Source: Steinernema hermaphroditum | Lineage: Eukaryota; Nematoda; Chromadorea; Rhabditida; Steinernematidae | Direction of reading: 5' to 3' | DNA: 64,000 nucleotides | NCBI GenBank assembly: GCA_030435675.1 | Contig: CM059621.1 | Coordinates: forward strand, 5,828,001-5,892,000 | Shown here: positions 14,301 through 26,290 of the stretch, piece after piece | Position numbering within the stretch: position 1 is the stretch's first letter | Layout of the letters: each line of letters begins with the position of its first letter | The notes under the pieces: generated by a model | The model's input: only the letters and a program-made list of their open reading frames with translations | Told to the model about the DNA's origin: nothing | The model's database searches: none | Translations under genes and position numbers: made by a program

Positions 14301-17300
14301 CTATGGTACTTTGGAGCAGGAGGGTCAGATGCAGAGCTCTTGGTATGAGCAAGGGCCCTGCTGTCTCGAATTGAAAGTTTTGCAGGAAACTAAGATAGTC
14401 CACAGTAATCCCAACGGGAATAGGCGCGTTCGATCAGGCTCGTGCAGTTCTACAAGATCCAATCATAAAAATGCTATGGTACTTTGGAGCAGGAGGGTCA
14501 GATGCAGAGCTCTTGGTATGAGCAAGGGCCCTGCTGTCTCGAATTGAAAGTTTTGCAGGAAACTAAGATAGTCCACAGTAAATCCAACGGGAATAGGCGC
14601 GTTCGATCAGGCTCGTGCAGTTCTACAAGATCCAATCATAAAAATGCTATGGTACTTTGGAGCAGGAGGGTCAGATGCAGAACTCTTGTGGTATGAGCAA
14701 GGGCCCTGCTGTCTCGAATTGAAAGTTTTGCAGGAAACTAAGATAGTCCACAGTAATCCCAACGGGAATAGGCGCGTTCGATCAGGCTCGTGCAGTTCTA
14801 CAAGATCCAATCATAAAAATGCTATGGTACTTTGGAGCAGGAGGGTCAGATGCAGAGCTCTTGGTATGAGCAAGGGCCCTGCTGTCTCGAATTGAAAGTT
14901 TTGCAGGAAACTAAGATAGTCCACAGTAATCCCAACGGGAATAGGCGCGTTCGATCAGGCTCGTGCAGTTCTACAAGATCCAATCATAAAAATGCTATGG
15001 TACTTTGGAGCAGGAGGGTCAGATGCAGAGCTCTTGGTATGAGCAAGGGCCCTGCTGTCTCGAATTGAAAGTTTTGCAGGAAACTAAGATAGTCCACAGT
15101 AAATCCAACGGGAATAGGCGCGTTCGATCAGGCTCGTGCAGTTCTACAAGATCCAATCATAAAAATGCTATGGTACTTTGGAGCAGGAGGGTCAGATGCA
15201 GAGCTCTTTGTATGAGCAAGGGCCCTGCTGTCTCGAATTGAAAGTTTTGCAGGAAACTAAGATAGTCCACAGGAAATCCAACGGGAATAGGCGCGTTCGA
15301 TCAGGCTCGTGCAGTTCTACAAGATCCAATCATAAAAATGCTATGGTACTTTGGAGCAGGAGGGTCAGATGCAGAGCTCTTTGTATGAGCAAGGGCCCTG
15401 CTGTCTCGAATTGAAAGTTTTGCAGGAAACTAAGATAGTCCACAGTAAATCCAACGGGAATAGGCGCGTTCGATCAGGCTCGTGCAGTTCTACAAGATCC
15501 AATCATAAAAATGCTATGGTACTTTGGAGCAGGAGGGTCAGATGCAGAACTCTTTGTATGAACAAGGGCCCTGCTGTCTCGAATTGAAAGTTTTGCAGGA
15601 AACTAAGATAGTCCACAGTAAATCCAACGGGAATAGGCGCGTTCGATCAGGCTCGTGCAGTTCTACAAGATCCAATCATAAAAATGCTATGGTACTTTGG
15701 AGCAGGAGGGTCAGATGCAGAGCTCTTGGTATGAGCAAGGGCCCTGCTGTCTCGAATTGAAAGTTTTGCAGGAAACTAAGATAGTCCACAGTAATTCCAA
15801 CGGGAATAGGCGCGTTCGATCAGGCTCGTGCAGTTCTACAAGATCCAATCATAAAAATGCTATGGTACTTTGGAGCAGGAGGGTCAGATGCAGAGCTCTT
15901 GGTATGAGCAAGGGCCCTGCTGTCTCGAATTGAAAGTTTTGCAGGAAACTAAGATAGTCCACAGTAAATCCAACGGGAATAGGCGCGTTCGATCAGGCTC
16001 GTGCAGTTCTACAAGATCCAATCATAAAAATGCTATGGTACTTTGGAGCAGGAGGGTCAGATGCAGAGCTCTTGGTATGAGCAAGGGCCCTGCTGTCTCG
16101 AATTGAAAGTTTTGCAGGAAACTAAGATAGTCCACAGTAAATCCCAACGAGAATAGGCGCGTTCGATCAGGCTCGTGCAGTTCTACAAGATCCAATCATA
16201 AAAATGCTATGGTACTTTGGAGCAGGAGGGTCAGATGCAGAACTCTTGGTATGAGCAAGGGCCCTGCTGTCTCGAATTGAAAGTTTTGCAGGAAACTAAG
16301 ATAGTCCACAGGAAATCCCAACGAGAATAGGCGCGTTCGATCAGGCTCGTGCAGTTCTACAAGATCCAATCATAAAAATGCTATGGTACTTTGGAGCAGG
16401 AGGGTCAGATGCAGAGCTCTTGGTATGAGCAAGGGCCCTGCTGTCTCGAATTGAAAGTTTTGCAGGAAACTAAGATAGTCCACAGTAAATCCAACGGGAA
16501 TAGGCGCGTTCGATCAGGCTCGTGCAGTTCTACAAGATCCAATCATAAAAATGCTATGGTACTTTGGAGCAGGAGGGTCAGATGCAGAACTCTTTGTATG
16601 AGCAAGGGCCCTGCTGTCTCGAATTGAAAGTTTTGCAGGAAACTAAGATAGTCCACAGTAATTCCAACGAGAATAGGCGCGTTCGATCAGGCTCGTGCAG
16701 TTCTACAAGATCCAATCATAAAAATGCTATGGTACTTTGGAGCAGGAGGGTCAGATGCAGAACTCTTTGTATGAGCAAGGGCCCTGCTGTCTCGAATTGA
16801 AAGTTTTGCAGGAAACTAAGATAGTCCACAGTAAATCCAACGGGAATAGGCGCGTTCGATCAGGCTCGTGCAGTTCTACAAGATCCAATCATAAAAATGC
16901 TATGGTACTTTGGAGCAGGAGGGTCAGATGCAGAGCTCTTGGTATGAGCAAGGGCCCTGCTGTCTCGAATTGAAAGTTTTGCAGGAAACTAAGATAGTCC
17001 ACAGGTAATCCCAACGGGAATAGGCGCGTTCGATCAGGCTCGTGCAGTTCTACAAGATCCAATCATAAAAATGCTATGGTACTTTGGAGCAGGAGGGTCA
17101 GATGCAGAACTCTTTGTATGAGCAAGGGCCCTGCTGTCTCGAATTGAAAGTTTTGCAGGAAACTAAGATAGTCCACAGTAATCCCAACGAGAATAGGCGC
17201 GTTCGATCAGGCTCGTGCAGTTCTACAAGATCCAATCATAAAAATGCTATGGTACTTTGGAGCAGGAGGGTCAGATGCAGAGCTCTTTGTATGAGCAAGG

Positions 17301-19162
17301 GCCCTGCTGTCTCGAATTGAAAGTTTTGCAGGAAACTAAGATAGTCCACAGTAATCCCAACGAGAATAGGCGCGTTCGATCAGGCTCGTGCAGTTCTACA
17401 AGATCCAATCATAAAAATGCTATGGTACTTTGGAGCAGGAGGGTCAGATGCAGAACTCTTTGTATGAGCAAGGGCCCTGCTGTCTCGAATTGAAAGTTTT
17501 GCAGGAAACTAAGATAGTCCACAGTAAATCCAACGGGAATAGGCGCGTTCGATCAGGCTCGTGCAGTTCTACAAGATCCAATCATAAAAATGCTATGGTA
17601 CTTTGGAGCAGGAGGGTCAGGTGCAGAACTCTTTGTATGAGCAAGGGCCCTGCTGTCTCGAATTGAAAGTTTTGCAGGAAACTAAGATAGTCCACAGTAA
17701 ATCCAACGGGAATAGGCGCGTTCGATCAGGCTCGTGCAGTTCTACAAGATCCAATCATAAAAATGCTATGGTACTTTGGAGCAGGAGGGTCAGATGCAGA
17801 ACTCTTTGTATGAGCAAGGGCCCTGCTGTCTCGAATTGAAAGTTTTGCAGGAAACTAAGATAGTCCAACAGAAATGCCAACGAGAATAGGCGCGTTCGAT
17901 CAGGCTCGTGCAGTTCTACAAGATCCAATCATAAAAATGCTATGGTACTTTGGAGCAGGAGGGTCAGATGCAGAACTCTTTGTATGAGCAAGGGCCCTGC
18001 TGTCTCGAATTGAAAGTTTTGCAGGAAACTAAGATAGTCCACAGAAATGCCAACGAGAATAGGCGCGTTCGATCAGGCTCGTGCAGTTCTACAAGATCCA
18101 ATCATAAAAATGCTATGGTACTTTGGAGCAGGAGGGTCAGATGCAGAACTCTTTGTATGAGCAAGGGCCCTGCTGTCTCGAATTGAAAGTTTTGCAGGAA
18201 ACTAAGATAGTCCACAGTAAATCCAACGGGAATATGTGCGTTCGATCAGGCTCGTGCAGTTCTACAAGATCCAATCATAAAAATGCTATGGTACTTTGGA
18301 GCAGGAGGGTCAGATGCAGAACTCTTTGTATGAGCAAGGGCCCTGCTGTCTCGAATTGAAAGTTTTGCAGGAAACTAAGATAGTCCACAGTAAATCCAAC
18401 GGGAATATGCGCGTTCGATCAGGCTCGTGCAGTTCTACAAGATCCAATCATAAAAATGCTATGGTACTTTGGAGCAGGAGGGTCAGATGCAGAACTCTTT
18501 GTATGAGCAAGGGCCCTGCTGTCTCGAATTGAAAGTTTTGCAGGAAACTAAGATAGTCCACAGTAAATCCAACGGGAATATGCGCGTTCGATCAGGCTCG
18601 TGCAGTTCTACAAGATCCAATCATAAAAATGCTATGGTACTTTGGAGCAGGAGGGTCAGATGCAGAACTCTTTGTATGAGCAAGGGCCCTGCTGTCTCGA
18701 ATTGAAAGTTTTGCAGGAAACTAAGATAGTCCACAGTAAATCCAACGGGAATATGTGCGTTCGATCAGGCTCGTGCAGTTCTACAAGATCCAATCATAAA
18801 AATGCTATGGTACTTTGGAGCAGGAGGGTCAGATGCAGAACTCTTTGTATGAGCAAGGGCCCTGCTGTCTCGAATTGAAAGTTTTGCAGGAAACTAAGAT
18901 AGTCCACAGTAAATCCAACGGGAATATGCGCGTTCGATCAGGCTCGTGCAGTTCTACAAGATCCAATCATAAAAATGCTATGGTACTTTGGAGCAGGAGG
19001 GTCAGATGCAGAACTCTTTGTATGAGCAAGGGCCCTGCTGTCTCGAATTGAAAGTTTTGCAGGAAACTAAGATAGTCCAACAGCAATGCCAACGAGAATA
19101 GGCGCGTTCGATCAGGCTCGTGCAGTTCTACAAGATCCAATCATAAAAATGCTATGGTACTT

Positions 19163-19258
19163 TGGAGAGGGGGGTAGATGCAGAACTCTTTGTATGAGAA
19201 AGGGCCCTGTTGTTTGAATAAAAAGTTTTGGGGGAAAAAAAAAAAATAAAAAATAAAT
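19163..19258. other. Corrupted monomer / probable consensus-error patch
   Basis: Within an otherwise regular array, about 95 bases lose the monomer sequence: homopolymers appear (six G, then twelve A), several bases are dropped, and the segment normally reading GCAGGAAACTAAGATAGTCC becomes A-rich. Flanking monomers are normal, and the local spacing (18815 to 19332) is 517 instead of 519 bp. A low-quality consensus or an assembly join is more likely than real divergence. Confidence 0.7.
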
Positions 19259-22200
19259 CCAACGGGAATATGTGCGTTCGATCAGGCTCGTGCAGTTCTA
19301 CAAGATCCAATCATAAAAATGCTATGGTACTTTGGAGCAGGAGGGTCAGATGCAGAACTCTTTGTATGAGCAAGGGCCCTGCTGTCTCGAATTGAAAGTT
19401 TTGCAGGAAACTAAGATAGTCCACAGTAAATCCAACGGGAATATGTGCGTTCGATCAGGCTCGTGCAGTTCTACAAGATCCAATCATAAAAATGCTATGG
19501 TACTTTGGAGCAGGAGGGTCAGGTGCAGAACTCTTTGTATGAGCAAGGGCCCTGCTGTCTCGAATTGAAAGTTTTGCAGGAAACTAAGATAGTCCACAGT
19601 AAATCCAACGGGAATATGTGCGTTCGATCAGGCTCGTGCAGTTCTACAAGATCCAATCATAAAAATGCTATGGTACTTTGGAGCAGGAGGGTCAGGTGCA
19701 GAACTCTTTGTATGAGCAAGGGCCCTGCTGTCTCGAATTGAAAGTTTTGCAGGAAACTAAGATAGTTTACAGTAAATCCAACGGGAATATGTGCGTTCGA
19801 TCAGGCTCGTGCAGTTCTACAAGATCCAATCATAAAAATGCTATGGTACTTTGGAGCAGGAGGGTCAGGTGCAGAACTCTTTGTATGAGCAAGGGCCCTG
19901 CTGTCTCGAATTGAAAGTTTTGCAGGAAACTAAGATAGTCCACAGTAAATCCAACGGGAATATGTGCGTTCGATCAGGCTCGTGCAGTTCTACAAGATCC
20001 AATCATAAAAATGCTATGGTACTTTGGAGCAGGAGGGTCAGGTGCAGAACTCTTTGTATGAGCAAGGGCCCTGCTGTCTCGAATTGAAAGTTTTGCAGGA
20101 AACTAAGATAGTCCACAGTAAATCCAACAGGAATATGTGCGTTCGATCAGGCTCGTGCAGTTCTACAAGATCCAATCATAAAAATGCTATGGTACTTTGG
20201 AGCAGGAGGGTCAGGTGCAGAACTCTTTGTATGAGCAAGGGCCCTGCTGTCTCGAATTGAAAGTTTTGCAGGAAACTAAGATAGTTTACAGTAAATCCAA
20301 CGGGAATATGTGCGTTCGATCAGGCTCGTGCAGTTCTACAAGATCCAATCATAAAAATGCTATGGTACTTTGGAGCAGGAGGGTCAGATGCAGAACTCTT
20401 TGTATGAGCAAGGGCCCTGCTGTCTCGAATTGAAAGTTTTGCAGGAAACTAAGATAGTTTACAGTAAATCCAACGGGAATATGTGCGTTCGATCAGGCTC
20501 GTGCAGTTCTACAAGATCCAATCATAAAAATGCTATGGTACTTTGGAGCAGGAGGGTCAGATGCAGAACTCTTTGTATGAGCAAGGGCCCTGCTGTCTCG
20601 AATTGAAAGTTTTGCAGGAAACGAAGATAGTCCACAGTAATCCCAACGGGAATAGGCGCGTTCGATCAGGCTCGTGCAGTTCTACAAGATCCAATCATAA
20701 AAATGATATGGTACTTTGGAGCAGGAGGGTCAGATGCAGAACTCTTTGTATGAGCAAGGCCCTATCTGTCTCGTATTGAAAGTTTTGCAGGAAACTAAGA
20801 TAGTCCACAGTAAATCCAACGGGAATATGTGCGTTCGATCAGGCTCGTGCAGTTCTACAAGATCCAATCATAAAAATGCTATGGTACTTTGGAGCAGGAG
20901 GGTCAGATGCAGAACTCTTTGTATGAGCAAGGGCCCTGCTGTCTCGAATTGAAAGTTTTGCAGGAAACTAAGATAGTCCACAGTAAATCCAACGGGAATA
21001 TGTGCGTTCGATCAGGCTCGTGCAGTTCTACAAGATCCAATCATAAAAATGCTATGGTACTTTGGAGCAGGAGGGTCAGGTGCAGAACTCTTTGTATGAG
21101 CAAGGGCCCTGCTGTCTCGAATTGAAAGTTTTGCAGGAAACTCCGATAGTCCAACACAATGCCAACGAGAATAGGCGCGTTCGATCAGGCTCGTGCAGTT
21201 CTACAAGATCCAATCATAAAAATGCTATGGTACTTTGGAGCAGGAGGGTCAGATGCAGAACTCTTTGTATGAGCAAGGGCCCTGCTGTCTCGAATTGAAA
21301 GTTTTGCAGGAAACTAAGATAGTCCACAGTAAATCCAACGGGAATATGTGCGTTCGATCAGGCTCGTGCAGTTCTACAAGATCCAATCATAAAAATGCTA
21401 TGGTACTTTGGAGCAGGAGGGTCAGGTGCAGAACTCTTTGTATGAGCAAGGGCCCTGCTGTCTCGAATTGAAAGTTTTGCAGGAAACTAAGATAGTTTAC
21501 AGTAAATCCAACGGGAATATGTGCGTTCGATCAGGCTCGTGCAGTTCTACAAGATCCAATCATAAAAATGCTATGGTACTTTGGAGCAGGAGGGTCAGAT
21601 GCAGAACTCTTTGTATGAGCAAGGGCCCTGCTGTCTCGAATTGAAAGTTTTGCAGGAAACTAAGATAGTCCACAGTAAATCCAACGGGAATATGTGCGTT
21701 CGATCAGGCTCGTGCAGTTCTACAAGATCCAATCATAAAAATGCTATGGTACTTTGGAGCAGGAGGGTCAGATGCAGAACTCTTTGTATGAGCAAGGGCC
21801 CTGCTGTCTCGAATTGAAAGTTTTGCAGGAAACTAAGATAGTCCACAGTAAATCCAACGGGAATATGTGCGTTCGATCAGGCTCGTGCAGTTCTACAAGA
21901 TCCAATCATAAAAATGCTATGGTACTTTGGAGCAGGAGGGTCAGGTGCAGAACTCTTTGTATGAGCAAGGGCCCTGCTGTCTCGAATTGAAAGTTTTGCA
22001 GGAAACTAAGATAGTTTACAGTAAATCCAACGGGAATATGTGCGTTCGATCAGGCTCGTGCAGTTCTACAAGATCCAATCATAAAAATGCTATGGTACTT
22101 TGGAGCAGGAGGGTCAGATGCAGAACTCTTTGTATGAGCAAGGCCCCTGCTGTCTCGAATTGAAAGTTTTGCAGGAAACTAAGATAGTCCACAGTAAATC

Positions 22201-22715
22201 CAACGGGAATATGTGCGTTCGATCAGGCTCGTGCAGTTCTACAAGATCCAATCATAAAAATGCTATGGCACTTTGGAGCAGGAGGGTCAGATGCAGAACT
22301 CTTTGTATGAGCAAGGGCCCTGCTGTCTCGAATTGAAAGTTTTGCGGGAAACTCAGATAGTCCAACACAATGCCAACGAGAATAGGCGCGTTCGATCAGG
22401 CTCGTGCAGTTCTACAAGATCCAATCATAAAAATGCTATGGTACTTTGGAGCAGGAGGGTCAGATGCAGAACTCTTTGTATGAGCAAGGGCCCTGCTGTC
22501 TCGAATTGAAAGTTTTGCAGGAAACTCCGATAGTCCAACACAATGCCAACGAGAATAGGCGCGTTCGATCAGGCTCGTGCAGTTCTACAAGATCCAATCA
22601 TAAAAATGCTATGGTACTTTGGAGCAGGAGGGTCAGATGCAGAACTCTTTGTATGAGCAAGGGCCCTGCTGTCTCGAATTGAAAGTTTTGCAGGAAACTA
22701 AGATAGTCCAACACA

Positions 22716-23942
22716 ATGCCAACGAGAATAGGCGCGTTCGATCAGGCTCGTGCAGTTCTACAAGATCCAATCATAAAAATGCTATGGTACTTTGGAGCAG
22801 GAGGGTCAGGTGCAGAACTCTTTGTATGTGCAAGGGCCCTGCTGTCTCGAATTGAAAGTTTTGCAGGAAACTCCGATAGTCCAACACAATGCCAACGAGA
22901 ATAGGCGCGTTCGATCAGGCTCGTGCAGTTCTACAAGATCCAATCATAAAAATGCTATGGTACTTTGGAGCAGGAGGGTCAGATGCAGAACTCTTTGTAT
23001 GAGCAAGGGCCCTGCTGTCTCGAATTGAAAGTTTTGCAGGAAACTCCGATAGTCCAACACAATGCCAACGAGAATAGGCGCGTTCGATCAGGCTCGTGCA
23101 GTTCTACAAGATCCAATCATAAAAATGCTATGGTACTTTGGAGCAGGAGGGTCAGATGCAGAACTCTTTGTATGAGCAAGGGCCCTGCTGTCTCGAATTG
23201 AAAGTTTTGCAGGAAACTAAGATAGTCCACAGTAAATCCAACGGGAATATGTGCGTTCGATCAGGCTCGTGCAGTTCTACAAGATCCAATCATAAAAATG
23301 CTATGGTACTTTGGAGCAGGAGGGTCAGGTGCAGAACTCTTTGTATGTGCAAGGGCCCTGCTGTCTCGAATTGAAAGTTTTGCAGGAAACTCCGATAGTC
23401 CAACACAATGCCAACGAGAATAGGCGCGTTCGATCAGGCTCGTGCAGTTCTACAAGATCCAATCATAAAAATGCTATGGTACTTTGGAGCAGGAGGGTCA
23501 GATGCAGAACTCTTTGTATGAGCAAGGGCCCTGCTGTCTCGAATTGAAAGTTTTGCAGGAAACTCCGATAGTCCAACACAATGCCAACGAGAATAGGCGC
23601 GTTCGATCAGGCTCGTGCAGTTCTACAAGATCCAATCATAAAAATGCTATGGTACTTTGGAGCAGGAGGGTCAGATGCAGAACTCTTTGTATGAGCAAGG
23701 GCCCTGCTGTCTCGAATTGAAAGTTTTGCAGGAAACTCCGATAGTCCAACACAATGCCAACGAGAATAGGCGCGTTCGATCAGGCTCGTGCAGTTCTACA
23801 AGATCCAATCATAAAAATGCTATGGTACTTTGGAGCAGGAGGGTCAGGTGCAGAACTCTTTGTATGTGCAAGGGCCCTGCTGTCTCGAATTGAAAGTTTT
23901 GCAGGAAACTCCGATAGTCCAACACAATGCCAACGAGAATAG
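22716..23942 (+). repeat. Second six-monomer duplication
   Basis: Monomers carrying the combination GTATGTGCAAGGG with CAATGCCAACGAG recur at 22716 and 23754, exactly 1,038 bp (6 x 173) apart. A related block starts at 25138, 14 monomers downstream of the first. This shows local higher-order structure in the right part of the array. Confidence 0.65.
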
Positions 23943-24002
23943 GCGCGTTCGATCAGGCTCGTGCAGTTCTACAAGATCCAATCATAAAAATGCTATGGTA
24001 CT

Positions 24003-26290
24003 TTGGAGCAGGAGGGTCAGATGCAGAACTCTTTGTATGAGCAAGGGCCCTGCTGTCTCGAATTGAAAGTTTTGCAGGAAACTCCGATAGTCCAACACAA
24101 TGCCAACGAGAATAGGCGCGTTCGATCAGGCTCGTGCAGTTCTACAAGATCCAATCATAAAAATGCTATGGTACTTTGGAGCAGGAGGGTCAGGTGCAGA
24201 ACTCTTTGTATGTGCAAGGGCCCTGCTGTCTCGAATTGAAAGTTTTGCAGGAAACTAAGATAGTTTACAGTAAATCCAACGGGAATATGTGCGTTCGATC
24301 AGGCTCGTGCAGTTCTACAAGATCCAATCATAAAAATGCTATGGTACTTTGGAGCAGGAGGGTCAGATGCAGAACTCTTTGTATGAGCAAGGGCCCTGCT
24401 GTCTCGAATTGAAAGTTTTGCAGGAAACTAAGATAGTCCACAGTAAATCCAACGGGAATATGTGCGTTCGATCAGGCTCGTGCAGTTCTACAAGATCCAA
24501 TCATAAAAATGCTATGGTACTTTGGAGCAGGAGGGTCAGATGCAGAACTCTTTGTATGAGCAAGGGCCCTGCTGTCTCGAATTGAAAGTTTTGCAGGAAA
24601 CTAAGATAGTCCACAGTAAATCCAACGGGAATATGTGCGTTCGATCAGGCTCGTGCAGTTCTATAAGATCCAATCATAAAAATGCTATGGTACTTTGGAG
24701 CAGGAGGGTCAGATGCAGAACTCTTTGTATGAGCAAGGCCCCTGCTGTCTCGAATTGAAAGTTTTGCAGGAAACTAAGATAGTCCAACACAATGCCAACG
24801 AGAATAGGCGCGTTCGATCAGGCTCGTGCAGTTCTACAAGATCCAATCATAAAAATGCTACGGTACTTTGGAGCAGGAGGGTCAGATGCAGAACTCTTTG
24901 TATGAGCAAGGGCCCTGCTGTCTCGAATTGAAAGTTTTGCAGGAAACTCCGATAGTCCAACACAATGCCAACGAGAATAGGCGCGTTCGATCAGGCTCGT
25001 GCAGTTCTACAAGATCCAATCATAAAAATGCTATGGTACTTTGGAGCAGGAGGGTCAGATGCAGAACTCTTTGTATGAGCAAGGGCCCTGCTGTCTCGAA
25101 TTGAAAGTTTTGCAGGAAACTAAGATAGTCCAACACAATGCCAACGAGAATAGGCGCGTTCGATCAGGCTCGTGCAGTTCTACAAGATCCAATCATAAAA
25201 ATGCTATGGTACTTTGGAGCAGGAGGGTCAGGTGCAGAACTCTTTGTATGTGCAAGGGCCCTGCTGTCTCGAATTGAAAGTTTTGCAGGAAACTCCGATA
25301 GTCCAACACAATGCCAACGAGAATAGGCGCGTTCGATCAGGCTCGTGCAGTTCTACAAGATCCAATCATAAAAATGCTATGGTACTTTGGAGCAGGAGGG
25401 TCAGATGCAGAACTCTTTGTATGAGCAAGGGCCCTGCTGTCTCGAATTGAAAGTTTTGCAGGAAACTCCGATAGTCCAACACAATGCCAACGAGAATAGG
25501 CGCGTTCGATCAGGCTCGTGCAGTTCTACAAGATCCAATCATAAAAATGCTATGGTACTTTGGAGCAGGAGGGTCAGGTGCAGAACTCTTTGTATGTGCA
25601 AGGGCCCTGCTGTCTCGAATTGAAAGTTTTGCAGGAAACTAAGATAGTTTACAGTAAATCCAACGGGAATATGTGCGTTCGATCAGGCTCGTGCAGTTCT
25701 ACAAGATCCAATCATAAAAATGCTATGGTACTTTGGAGCAGGAGGGTCAGATGCAGAACTCTTTGTATGAGCAAGGGCCCTGCTGTCTCGAATTGAAAGT
25801 TTTGCAGGAAACTAAGATAGTCCACAGTAGATCCAACGGGAATATGTGCGTTCGATCAGGCTCGTGCAGTTCTACAAGATCCAATCATAAAAATGCTATG
25901 GTACTTTGGAGCAGGAGGGTCAGATGCAGAACTCTTTGTATGAGCAAGGGCCCTGCTGTCTCGAATTGAAAGTTTTGCAGGAAACTAAGATAGTCCACAG
26001 TAAATCCAACGGGAATATGTGCGTTCGATCAGGCTCGTGCAGTTCTATAAGATCCAATCATAAAAATGCTATGGTACTTTGGAGCAGGAGGGTCAGATGC
26101 AGAACTCTTTGTATGAGCAAGGCCCCTGCTGTCTCGAATTGAAAGTTTTGCAGGAAACTAAGATAGTCCAACACAATGCCAACGAGAATAGGCGCGTTCG
26201 ATCAGGCTCGTGCAGTTCTACAAGATCCAATCATAAAAATGCTACGGTACTTTGGAGCAGGAGGGTCAGATGCAGAACTCTTTGTATGAA
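24003..26290 (+). repeat. Eight-monomer (1,384-bp) segmental duplication
   Basis: Private variants recur exactly 1,384 bp (8 x 173) apart: 'CTATAAGATC' at 24661 and 26045, and 'GCTACGGTAC' at 24857 and 26241. The order of monomer subtypes between them is also the same. Only scattered differences separate the two blocks (for example GTAAATCC versus GTAGATCC near 25829). The duplication is therefore recent relative to the array. Confidence 0.8.
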
